A model generated the notes under the pieces. It saw only the letters and a program-made list of their open reading frames with translations. It was not told where the DNA came from and did no database searches. The position numbers and the translations under genes are program-made. A DNA stretch of 12,602 nucleotides from an uncultured Coprococcus sp. (GTDB lineage: Bacteria; Bacillota; Clostridia; Lachnospirales; Lachnospiraceae): the NCBI GenBank assembly GCA_900548215.1, contig URJI01000082.1, forward strand, positions 1-12,602. Reading direction: 5' to 3'. Positions 1 through 6,703 of the stretch are shown one piece after another (position 1 is the stretch's first letter; every line of letters starts with the position of its first letter).

Positions 1-37
1 TTTTGGTGATTTGTTGTATGATGTGCAATTTATGGAG

Positions 38-640
38 TTATGCTTCGTTTTCACCAATAGCTTTCATAATTTCAAGTTCTATATCTTGGTGGTTTTTGAG
101 GGATCCTTCTACGAAGTTTCGATAACCAGAATATTTATGAGGTTTGAAGTAATTTAGTGTTTTTTGATGTTTCATAATGGGGTCGTCGGTGCTTTTAAAG
201 ATGTAATTATAAGAGCTCCATCTATAGTCGGATGGCTTTTTTACTATGTTCGCTTTGACTGGATTGAGATGTATATATCTGCTTGTCTGCAGAAAATACT
301 CATCGGTGGTTATCAAACATGACTTATATCTTCCCTCAAAGACGTGACCTTTTAGTTCATATTTTCGATTATAATACATAGCGTATTTACTTGCTAAGTC
401 TCTCATAAAAACAGAAATCTTAATATTCCCAGTTTCTAAAAGCAGATGGAAATGATTTGACATTAGGCAATATGCATGAATGTAGCATTCGTTTTTTTCT
501 GCACAATTTCTCAAAATTTTTAAAAAATACTTGTAGTCAATATCATCTTGGAAAATTGTATTGCGCCTGACCCCTCGTTCCATTAGATGATATGTCGCTC
601 CTGAAAACCATTCTCTTGTTTTTCTTGCTATAGCATTCAC
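38..640 (-). CDS. REP-associated tyrosine transposase (RAYT), IS200-like Y1 family
   Basis: This 200-residue protein belongs to the single-domain Y1 transposase group (TnpA_REP/RAYT). It shows the HUH metal site in SNHFHLLLE (about residues 62-70). It also has the downstream signature GRYKS...DEYFLQTSRYIHLNPVKANIV, which carries the candidate nucleophilic tyrosine. Known family members cut and join single-stranded DNA at REP palindromes and usually occur as single domesticated copies without IS ends. The length is normal for the family. The start used here is GTG at 640, only about 2 bases from AAAGGA. Most relatives begin M-A-R-K, which aligns to residue 4, an ATA codon here, so the true start is uncertain. 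Codons 23-26 (GVRR) contain GGGGTCAGGCGC, the core of the REPs found elsewhere in the window. The gene is more AT-rich than its neighbours, suggesting separate ancestry. Family assignment is firm; present activity is unknown. Confidence 0.9.
   Translation of the reverse strand: MNAIARKTREWFSGATYHLMERGVRRNTIFQDDIDYKYFLKILRNCAEKNECYIHAYCLMSNHFHLLLETGNIKISVFMRDLASKYAMYYNRKYELKGHVFEGRYKSCLITTDEYFLQTSRYIHLNPVKANIVKKPSDYRWSSYNYIFKSTDDPIMKHQKTLNYFKPHKYSGYRNFVEGSLKNHQDIELEIMKAIGENEA
563..574 (-). repeat. REP core sequence inside the RAYT coding region
   Basis: Read on the minus strand this is GGGGTCAGGCGC, in frame as codons GGG GTC AGG CGC (residues 23-26, GVRR). The same 12 bases occur in the intergenic REP array at 8946-8957. 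The match is exact; its meaning is discussed in the findings. Confidence 0.75.
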
Positions 641-659
641 CTTCCTTTGTAAGTTTTAG

Positions 660-675
660 ATGGGGAGTACCCCAT
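660..675. repeat. ATGGGG/CCCCAT inverted repeat upstream of the RAYT
   Basis: A perfect 6-bp inverted repeat, ATGGGG then AGTA then CCCCAT, lies 20 bases upstream of the RAYT start. It has the same arms as the REP hairpin at 8870-8886 (ATGGGG-TCAGG-CCCCAT) but a different loop. It may be a diverged REP, or a hairpin in the transposase leader. Confidence 0.5.
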
Positions 676-731
676 AAGAGTTATTTGTTCCAAAAACATT
701 GTAACATTTATATAAAAATAAGTCTATATAA

Positions 732-748
732 TTGTATATAGTATACAA
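732..748. promoter_or_regulatory. Operator-like inverted repeat TTGTATA-TAG-TATACAA
   Basis: Two perfect 7-base arms (TTGTATA and TATACAA) flank TAG, and a further GTATAC palindrome follows at 752-757. GTATAC-cored sites of this size are typical of GntR-family operators, so this could be a regulator site for sdaAB or the RAYT. No regulator gene is in the window, so the assignment is inference. Confidence 0.35.
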
Positions 749-847
749 AACGTATACAGGGTTAAATTGCAAATAAACAACAAAATAATGCAAGACTTTG
801 ACGCTAAAAAACTAATAAGGTAAACACAAATTATTTGTGAAATAGGC

Positions 848-853
848 TATAAT
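848..853 (+). promoter_or_regulatory. Candidate -10 box (TATAAT) for sdaAB
   Basis: A perfect TATAAT lies 38 bases before the sdaAB start, with AAGGAG (877-882) between them. No good -35 box is spaced for it. A TTGACG at 798-803 could serve a second, upstream promoter, but its -10 (TAAACA, 821-826) is poor. Confidence 0.45.
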
Positions 854-891
854 CATGAATATAGAGAAGAAATATTAAGGAGAATACACGT

Positions 892-1548
892 ATGAATATA
901 TTTGATATCATGGGGCCGGTTATGGTCGGGCCATCCAGTTCGCATACAGCTGGAGCGGTTAAGATAGGGTATATAAGCAGAAGACTGCTAGGTGAAGAAT
1001 TGGCCTCCGTAAAGATATTACTTTATGGCTCATTTCTTACGACTGGAAAAGGTCACGGAACCAGAAAGGCTCTAGTGGCGGGACTTCTGGGAATGAAGCC
1101 GGATGACATACGCATTCCAGAAGCTTTGGAGATTGCCGAAAGAGATGGCATCGAGGTTGAATTTGGCGAGGCTTTGTTAAAAGAGGCTCACCCAAATACG
1201 GCACAGCTTTTTTTGACGGGGGTATCAGGACGAACCCTTGAGATTATAGGCCAGTCTCTGGGCGGATCGAGAATAAACATAGCAGAGATAGATGGTATAG
1301 AGACAAACTTTTCCGGGGATCATCCAACTCTAGTTGTCCACAATCAGGATCAGCCTGGACATGTATCGGAGGTCACATCTATGCTTGCTCACAAGAGTGT
1401 CAATATTGCGACTATGCAGCTGTACCGTGCAAGTCGGGGAGGCGAAGCTGTTATGGTTATTGAGTGCGATCAGGAAGTTCCAATTGAAGGAATAGAATGG
1501 TTGAAGAAGGTAGAAGGTGTGAATAAAGTGACTTATCTTGGACTTTGA
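892..1548 (+). CDS. sdaAB: L-serine dehydratase, iron-sulfur-dependent, beta subunit
   Basis: This is the small subunit of the oxygen-sensitive [4Fe-4S] enzyme that deaminates L-serine to pyruvate and ammonia in the cytoplasm. The 218-residue length is normal. The N-terminal MGPVMVGPSSSHTAG motif (about residues 7-21) and the SFLTTGKGHGT segment (about 47-57) are family signatures that contribute to the active site. A C-terminal ACT-like domain (about residues 145-218, beginning TLVVHNQDQPGHVSEV) is the usual serine-sensing or structural module. The start is well placed, 9 bases after AAGGAG. The catalytic alpha subunit follows at 1709, so the two form an operon. The gap of 160 bases is unusually wide for this pair and is filled by REP palindromes. 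Confidence 0.95.
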   Translation: MNIFDIMGPVMVGPSSSHTAGAVKIGYISRRLLGEELASVKILLYGSFLTTGKGHGTRKALVAGLLGMKPDDIRIPEALEIAERDGIEVEFGEALLKEAHPNTAQLFLTGVSGRTLEIIGQSLGGSRINIAEIDGIETNFSGDHPTLVVHNQDQPGHVSEVTSMLAHKSVNIATMQLYRASRGGEAVMVIECDQEVPIEGIEWLKKVEGVNKVTYLGL

Positions 1549-1552
1549 GAGA

Positions 1553-1684
1553 CCGTTGGGGTCAGACCCCTTAGAAAAAGAAGAGAAATAAACAAGAAAA
1601 AGAAAGGGGCCTGACCCCCATTGTTGAAAAAGAAAGGGGCCTGCCCCCATTGTTTGCCCCCATTGTTGTGACCCGATTGTTTTG
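1553..1684. repeat. REP palindrome cluster between sdaAB and sdaAA
   Basis: The sdaAB-sdaAA gap contains GGGGTCAGACCCC (1558-1570), GGGGCCTGACCCCC (1606-1619), a copy lacking one A, GGGGCCTGCCCCC (1636-1648), and two partial copies ending in CATTGTTG or GATTGTTT (1656-1680). The second and third copies form a 30-base tandem unit that includes AAAAAGAAA before the palindrome and CATTGTTG after it. The core is the same as in the array at 8870-8982. TGAGAGA occurs at both edges (1546-1552 and 1685-1691). Confidence 0.8.
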
Positions 1685-1708
1685 TGAGAGAATAGGAGAT
1701 GGAAAAGT

Positions 1709-2581
1709 ATGTATCATTCTATACAGGATATTATCGATGTATGTAATGAAGAGAATATGGAATTCTGGGAGGTCGTTCAGAGGGCTGATATGGATGAGCG
1801 GGCGGCGTCTTCTGCTGAGTCCTGGACGAATATGGCAAATATGTATCAGGCCATGAAAGATGCAGATAAGAGCTATAATGCCAGGCTCAGATCAGCATCG
1901 GGACTGGCCGGCGGCGATGGTGAAAAGCTGCGTATTTATAATGAAAGCGGACGGAACATATGCGGAGATTTCATCGGCTCAGTGATGGAGAAGGCGGTCA
2001 AGATGGGGGAGTCAAATGCCTGTATGCGCAGGATAGTCGCTGCACCGACAGCCGGTTCATGTGGTGTGATCCCGGCTGTATTTTTGACCGCTCATGAAAA
2101 GCTGGGGTTTACTGATGAGCAGATGATACATGCAATGTATGTGTCGGCGGGCGTTGGAGCTGTCATAGCAGAAAACGCATCCATAGCAGGAGCATCAGGT
2201 GGATGCCAGGCAGAGATAGGATCTGCAAGTGCCATGGCAGCAGCAGGACTTGTAAGCCTGCAGGGCGGAACGGTAGAAAATATTGCTCACGGCGCAGCTC
2301 TTGCACTTAAAAATATGCTGGGGCTTGCGTGCGATCCGGTCTGCGGTCTTGTGGAAGTCCCTTGTGTGAAGAGAAATGTGGCCGGCGCTGTGAATGCAGT
2401 TACGGCTGCACAGATGGCTATGGCCGGCGTTGTCAGTGCTATCCCTGTTGACGAGGTGATAGATACCATGCGCAGAATTGGAAATGCAATGCCTGAATCT
2501 CTGAAAGAGACGGCGGGAGGCGGACTTGCAACAACCCCGACGGCTGCTTTGATTGCACAGAGATTTCAAAAGTGCGAATAG
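1709..2581 (+). CDS. sdaAA: L-serine dehydratase, iron-sulfur-dependent, alpha subunit
   Basis: This is the catalytic subunit of the [4Fe-4S] L-serine ammonia-lyase and partner of sdaAB. It is 290 residues, the normal size. Signatures include APTAGSCGVIPA (112-123), the ENASIAGASGGCQAEIGSA block (155-173) and CDPVCGLVEVPC (208-219). Cys166, Cys208 and Cys219 have the spacing of the three cluster ligands known in the Legionella single-chain enzyme. That enzyme also uses a C-terminal cysteine as a reversible fourth ligand. Here Cys289 is the penultimate residue, which may play the same tail role (inference). The ATG at 1709 is preceded by AGGAG at 1694-1698. Translation probably relies on read-through of the REP cluster upstream. 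No clear terminator follows. Confidence 0.95.
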   Translation: MYHSIQDIIDVCNEENMEFWEVVQRADMDERAASSAESWTNMANMYQAMKDADKSYNARLRSASGLAGGDGEKLRIYNESGRNICGDFIGSVMEKAVKMGESNACMRRIVAAPTAGSCGVIPAVFLTAHEKLGFTDEQMIHAMYVSAGVGAVIAENASIAGASGGCQAEIGSASAMAAAGLVSLQGGTVENIAHGAALALKNMLGLACDPVCGLVEVPCVKRNVAGAVNAVTAAQMAMAGVVSAIPVDEVIDTMRRIGNAMPESLKETAGGGLATTPTAALIAQRFQKCE

Positions 2582-2658
2582 AAAAAATGGTATTCATAAT
2601 CACTTATACACAAAGTGCACAAAAATAAATGACGATAATGCATATTTATTATGAAAAA

Positions 2659-2678
2659 ATTTTGACGGACGTCAAAAT
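2659..2678. promoter_or_regulatory. Perfect inverted repeat ATTTTGACG-GA-CGTCAAAAT
   Basis: Two 9-base arms with a 2-base centre lie about 90 bases before the start of the large c-di-GMP gene and just upstream of its promoter. There is no following T-tract, so an operator is more likely than a terminator. The binding protein is unknown. Confidence 0.45.
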
Positions 2679-2699
2679 GCATAATCCGTATTTCATTTA

Positions 2700-2751
2700 T
2701 TGCACAAATATGGTATACTTGGTGCAATAAGCCCCAATATTGTAATGGGGC
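2700..2751 (+). promoter_or_regulatory. Promoter and leader hairpin of the c-di-GMP gene
   Basis: TGGTATACT at 2711-2719 is an extended -10 element (TG, one base, TATACT). It sits inside an inverted repeat TTGCAC (2700-2705) and GTGCAA (2722-2727), an arrangement that suits a repressor site. The leader then contains GCCCCA (2731-2736) pairing with TGGGGC (2746-2751), 16 bases before the ATG. There it could mask the weak ribosome binding site. Confidence 0.45.
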
Positions 2752-2767
2752 AGATGGGGATGATGGT

Positions 2768-5700
2768 ATGAAGAACAGAAAGAGGATTTGCGTTATTACT
2801 GCACAGGTTGAAGAAGATACACAGAATCATTTCATGCATGGTTTTATGAAGAAAGCATACGAGAAGAACTATGACGTATGCGTGTTTTCCATGTTTTTAA
2901 AGTATCAGGATTCGTCTTACCGTGAGGTTGGAGATTCGAATATCTACAACCTTATTAATTTTGACCTTTTTGATGCGGTGGTTATGTGTCAGGATACATT
3001 GCAGACTCCAGGTGTTGTGGAGAAGCTGGAGAAGAGGCTTCAATCAGAATTCCCTAACGGATTGGTTGTGGTTGTTGACAAGGAGAACAAGCTGTTTCCT
3101 ACCATCATGATGGATCACTATACTCCTATAGTAAAGCTGGTTGACCATCTCATAGATGTGCACGGATATAAGAACATATATTTCCTGAACGGTCTAAAGG
3201 GGCATGTACATTCCAAGCAGAGACTGGCTGGATATATTGACAGCATGAAAGCCCATGGACTTCCTGTTACTGACGATATGATATATTATGGAACCTATTG
3301 GTATGACAGCGGAGATTACATGGTGGATGAGTTGGTCAAGGACAGGGATCATCTGCCGGAAGCGATAGTGTGTGCCAATGATTGTATGGCGATAGGAGTC
3401 TGCACAGCATTTGACAAATATGGCATAAAGGTTCCGGATGATATTGCTGTGGTTGGATATGACTCAATAGAGGACGGAAGAAACAGCCCGGTGCCGATCA
3501 CATCTGCAGATATACCTGCGGAGGATTGCGGAAAGTATTGCGTGGAATATATAGATGCACAACTGAAAGGTCAGAGCGTTCCGGAGTTTAAGACGAATGT
3601 AGATCTGTACATAGGCGGAACCTGTGGATGCAAAGGCTGGGAGAAAGAGACTATAAGGCTCAGGAGAGAGAAGTGGGCTACAGATCTGTCAGCCACAAGC
3701 TTCTATTCCTGCTTTAACAATATTATGGACGACCTTGTTGCACAGACAGATGTGAAGTCATTCTTTGAGACTGTATTCGAATATGTATATCAGATCAGAC
3801 CATTTACAGGATTCCATCTGTGTCTGAATGATTATTGGAGGAATCCGGAGATCATGACTGGCGATGAGGCTCTTAGAAATGGGTATACAGATCAGGTGTA
3901 CAGGATAATCAAGTGTGGAGCCGAAGAAGAAGAATCACATATCAGTTATGATGATGTGTTCGATTCTGAGATTTTGCTTCCTGAACTGTCTATGGACAGA
4001 GACTATCCTACGGCATACATATTTTCGCCGTTGTTTTTCCAGGACAGAAGCTTTGGATATGCGGTGGTGAATTATGGAGAAGAGCCAAGGGTGTATGAAG
4101 ATGTGTACAGATCATGGATAAAGACGGTGTCCAGGGATTTGGAGTCATTTGCAAGACATGAGGGACTTACGGCGGTGCTCAAAAGGCTGGAGGCTGAGCA
4201 GATAAGAGATGGCCTCACAGGACTTTACAATTATAGAGGATTTATGAGCCGGATGAATGAGATGGTGTCTGGCGCAAAAGAAAAAGATAAGGATATTCTG
4301 GTGCTGGCGATAGATCTCAAGGGAACTCGTCAGATAAATAATACATATGGAAGAACCGAGGGCGACAAGGTGATAGGCTATGTGGCCCAATCAATAAATG
4401 AAATCATGACCCAATCAGAGATAGCGATGAGAATGGGCAATGATGAGTTTGTGATCGCCACAACTGTGGATTCCGAAGATGACAACCGGGGAGAAGGTAT
4501 TGTGGCTGAACTCAAGAAAAAACTTGAGGAGATCGATACTAGTAACAGCAATGATATAGAGATTGGAATTTATTACGGCTGTAGGAAGGGCAGAGTTAAA
4601 TCGAATACTGAACTTGAGCAGCTTATAAATGATGCGGTAAACCAGAAGAATAAGATAAAGGACAAGAATGCAAATAAAGGCAGGCATAAAGCAGAACTTA
4701 CGAACAAGGATATAGAGAGAGATGAGATGGTTGCAGCGGTGCTTGACAAGAATCTGTTCACCTATCATTTTCAGCCTATTGTAAGTGCACATACAGGAAC
4801 TATATTTGCATATGAAGCTCTCATGAGAGTTGTGGAGCCGGTGCGTATGTCGCCGCCTGAAGTACTTGAGAGTGCAGAGAGACTTGGCCGTCTTTACGAT
4901 GTCGAGAAGTATACGTTATTCAATGTGGTCGAGATTGTGGCATCAAACCCAGAGATGTTTAAGGGCAAGAAGGTGTTCATCAACAGTATGCCGGGACATA
5001 TGTTGAACCCGAAGGACAGACAGGAATTTCTGAAAAAAGTGAAGACACTTCAGTGCGCTGGCATAGTTGTCGAGTTTACTGAGGGCGACGAGCTGTCTGA
5101 CAATGAACTTGAAGAACTTAAGGCTTTCCTTAGGGGAAATGGAATGGAGATTGCCATAGATGATTACGGCTCAGGCTATTCAAATGTCAACAATCTCCTC
5201 AGATATATGCCGGAGTATGTCAAGATAGACAGGATGCTGCTCTCGGGAATAGATTCGGATCCTCACAGGCAGCATTTTGTGAAAGATATAATAGAATTCA
5301 CAAGAGACAATGGAATAAAAGCTCTGGCGGAGGGTGTTGAGACAGCCAAGGAGATGAAAACAGTGATTCAGCTCGGCTCAGATCTGATTCAGGGTTACTA
5401 CACAGCACATCCGAATGCTGAGGTGGTACAGCTCATATCGCCTCAGGTTGTGAATGAGATAATCCAGTACAACCATATTGAGGACAGCGCTGAAAATGGC
5501 AGGGTATTTGTCATGGAGTACGAGCGGAGTGTATCGCTTGTGAAGCTGGAAAGTGACAGTTACAGAGAGATTGTGGTTGCGCCTAAGGCTGGAGGTGACA
5601 ACAACGTTCGAATCGTGGGCGCAAATGGATTCCAGTCAGATATCAGTCTCAGAGTAAAGGATGGATTCACAGGAACCATAGTTATGCAGAATGCAAGCTT

Positions 5701-6574
5701 TTCAAGTGACAGGGATAAGCCTTGTATAGATTGCGGAGAGAACACAGATCTCTACATAGTATTGGAAGGCAAAAATTCATGTAGAGTGGGTGGCATACGT
5801 ATTCCGGAGTCGTCGAGGGTGACATTCATAGGCGAGGGTGATATGCACATTCAGGTACATAGCAACAGGTATTATGGTATAGGAAACGATGTCGCTTCAA
5901 AGCATGGTATTATCAGGTTCAGGCAGGATGGCGTTATAAATATAGAAGCGAATGGTGTAAACGGAGTGGCTATAGGATCTGGCTATGGCGGAGATATCCG
6001 TATAGAGAAAGGCCGTTATGATCTGTATCTCAATGGGGAGAACGGAGTGGCTATAGGATGCATACATAGTCCGGTGAAGATGAACATAGTCAAGGGCGAT
6101 ATTGACATATCGTTTGAGGCTGCAAATGGTGTGGCAATAGGTTCTGTTGAGGGACATGCGGACATCTCAGTCAGGAATACATCTATAACTATCCGTGGAT
6201 CTGGCAACAGATATGTGGCTATGGGAACTCTGGATGGAGATGGTTGCATAGTTGATATCGGTAAAACTCATGTCGATATGAATTTGAAGGGTAATTCCTG
6301 CATAGCCATCGGATCAGATCATGGACCTGCTGATGTATGCATATCAGATGCCAATTCAAGAATCATGGCTCAGGGCGAGGCTTGTTTTGCAATAGGAAGC
6401 AGATGTGATATAGGTACACTTTCAAGCAGCAATGCCGACTTGAATGTGTCGGTGAAGAACGCTATCAATGTAGACATATCTGTTCCGGAACAGAATATCC
6501 GGCTGCTCAACGGCAGATGTATGTTCATGCTGAATAACGAGAGCGTAGAGCGCAAAGTTACTGAGCGTTACTAG
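2768..6574 (+). CDS. c-di-GMP protein: LacI-like sensor, degenerate GGDEF, EAL, C-terminal beta-helix
   Basis: This 1268-residue protein has no signal peptide or membrane span, so it should be cytoplasmic. Residues 5-290 resemble the ligand-binding part of LacI/GalR regulators without the DNA-binding helix. Residues 310-465 look like a divergent GAF-type sensor. The GGDEF domain (about 478-640) begins D481GLTGLYN, but its signature is GNDEF (557-561) and the inhibitory RxxD position reads TQSE. The EAL domain (about 660-905) keeps the expected residues: E683 in YEAL, N739, E769, D798-D799, K819, E855 and Q875. This predicts active c-di-GMP phosphodiesterase with the GGDEF as a possible GTP-sensing regulator. 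Residues 905-1268 are a beta-helix-like region with repeats of about 28 residues. The start has only a weak site (GGGGATG). The gene appears monocistronic, with its own promoter and terminator. Confidence 0.88.
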   Translation: MKNRKRICVITAQVEEDTQNHFMHGFMKKAYEKNYDVCVFSMFLKYQDSSYREVGDSNIYNLINFDLFDAVVMCQDTLQTPGVVEKLEKRLQSEFPNGLVVVVDKENKLFPTIMMDHYTPIVKLVDHLIDVHGYKNIYFLNGLKGHVHSKQRLAGYIDSMKAHGLPVTDDMIYYGTYWYDSGDYMVDELVKDRDHLPEAIVCANDCMAIGVCTAFDKYGIKVPDDIAVVGYDSIEDGRNSPVPITSADIPAEDCGKYCVEYIDAQLKGQSVPEFKTNVDLYIGGTCGCKGWEKETIRLRREKWATDLSATSFYSCFNNIMDDLVAQTDVKSFFETVFEYVYQIRPFTGFHLCLNDYWRNPEIMTGDEALRNGYTDQVYRIIKCGAEEEESHISYDDVFDSEILLPELSMDRDYPTAYIFSPLFFQDRSFGYAVVNYGEEPRVYEDVYRSWIKTVSRDLESFARHEGLTAVLKRLEAEQIRDGLTGLYNYRGFMSRMNEMVSGAKEKDKDILVLAIDLKGTRQINNTYGRTEGDKVIGYVAQSINEIMTQSEIAMRMGNDEFVIATTVDSEDDNRGEGIVAELKKKLEEIDTSNSNDIEIGIYYGCRKGRVKSNTELEQLINDAVNQKNKIKDKNANKGRHKAELTNKDIERDEMVAAVLDKNLFTYHFQPIVSAHTGTIFAYEALMRVVEPVRMSPPEVLESAERLGRLYDVEKYTLFNVVEIVASNPEMFKGKKVFINSMPGHMLNPKDRQEFLKKVKTLQCAGIVVEFTEGDELSDNELEELKAFLRGNGMEIAIDDYGSGYSNVNNLLRYMPEYVKIDRMLLSGIDSDPHRQHFVKDIIEFTRDNGIKALAEGVETAKEMKTVIQLGSDLIQGYYTAHPNAEVVQLISPQVVNEIIQYNHIEDSAENGRVFVMEYERSVSLVKLESDSYREIVVAPKAGGDNNVRIVGANGFQSDISLRVKDGFTGTIVMQNASFSSDRDKPCIDCGENTDLYIVLEGKNSCRVGGIRIPESSRVTFIGEGDMHIQVHSNRYYGIGNDVASKHGIIRFRQDGVINIEANGVNGVAIGSGYGGDIRIEKGRYDLYLNGENGVAIGCIHSPVKMNIVKGDIDISFEAANGVAIGSVEGHADISVRNTSITIRGSGNRYVAMGTLDGDGCIVDIGKTHVDMNLKGNSCIAIGSDHGPADVCISDANSRIMAQGEACFAIGSRCDIGTLSSSNADLNVSVKNAINVDISVPEQNIRLLNGRCMFMLNNESVERKVTERY
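5861..6454 (+). repeat. Beta-helix repeats (about 28 residues) in the c-di-GMP protein
   Basis: Seven consecutive units cover residues 1032-1229, starting near 1032, 1062, 1089, 1117, 1145, 1174 and 1202. Each carries x-A-I-G-S or a variant (YGIGN, VAIGS, VAIGC, VAIGS, VAMGT, IAIGS, FAIGS) followed by alternating hydrophobic strands. The pattern resembles the GAGIGGG-type right-handed beta-helices of Firmicute surface proteins. Residues about 915-1031 look like the capping or first turns. At DNA level ACGGAGTGGCTATAGGAT is repeated exactly at 5961-5978 and 6042-6059, 81 bases apart. Confidence 0.7.
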
Positions 6575-6594
6575 ATATATAGAAATAATACATT

Positions 6595-6626
6595 AAACAG
6601 TGGGCGCACGGGTTGCGCCCTGTTTT
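6595..6626 (+). terminator. Rho-independent terminator after the c-di-GMP gene
   Basis: GGGCGCA (6602-6608) pairs with TGCGCCC (6614-6620) around a CGGGT loop. The stem extends by AAACA/TGTTT across a 2-base bulge and runs into TGTTTT. It sits 21 bases after the stop codon and separates this gene from metY. Confidence 0.8.
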
Positions 6627-6637
6627 ATGTATAAAAA

Positions 6638-6680
6638 GGTGCCAGCTCCATCATTTGAAAAATGCTTTGATGGGGTGATT
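6638..6680 (+). promoter_or_regulatory. Hairpin in the metY leader, possibly a decayed REP pair
   Basis: CCATCA (6648-6653) pairs with TGATGG (6668-6673), and wobble pairs extend the stem outward. The left side GGTGCCAGCTCCAT and right side GATGGGGTGATT resemble the REP core in opposite orientations. The leader is too short for a SAM riboswitch. No convincing promoter was found between the preceding terminator and metY. Confidence 0.3.
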
Positions 6681-6703
6681 ATTAATTGGAAGGAGTAAAG
6701 AAA

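Larger units (their letters stand above)
641..891. other. Divergent intergenic region between the RAYT and sdaAB
   Basis: This 251-base stretch is very AT-rich and holds no credible gene. It contains the hairpin at 660-675, the inverted repeat at 732-748 with an extra GTATAC at 752-757, and the sdaAB promoter elements. Both divergent transcripts must start within it. Confidence 0.7.

Noticed and set aside
176..192. TGGGGTC followed by GTCGGTGC inside the RAYT gene, resembling a REP core
   Set aside because: Only about the first seven bases match, and the segment encodes an ordinary part of the protein.
907..935. GGGGCCGGTTATGGTCGGGCC near the sdaAB start, GC-rich and REP-like
   Set aside because: It encodes the conserved MGPVMVGP motif of the beta subunit and is explained by coding constraint.
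1650..1856. A 68-codon open frame overlapping the REP cluster and the sdaAA start
   Set aside because: It runs out of frame through the well-supported sdaAA gene and the repeats, and its product resembles nothing.
6630..6703. SAM or T-box riboswitch before metY
   Set aside because: Fewer than 90 bases separate the upstream terminator from the metY start, and neither the conserved SAM-box helices nor a T-box motif is visible.
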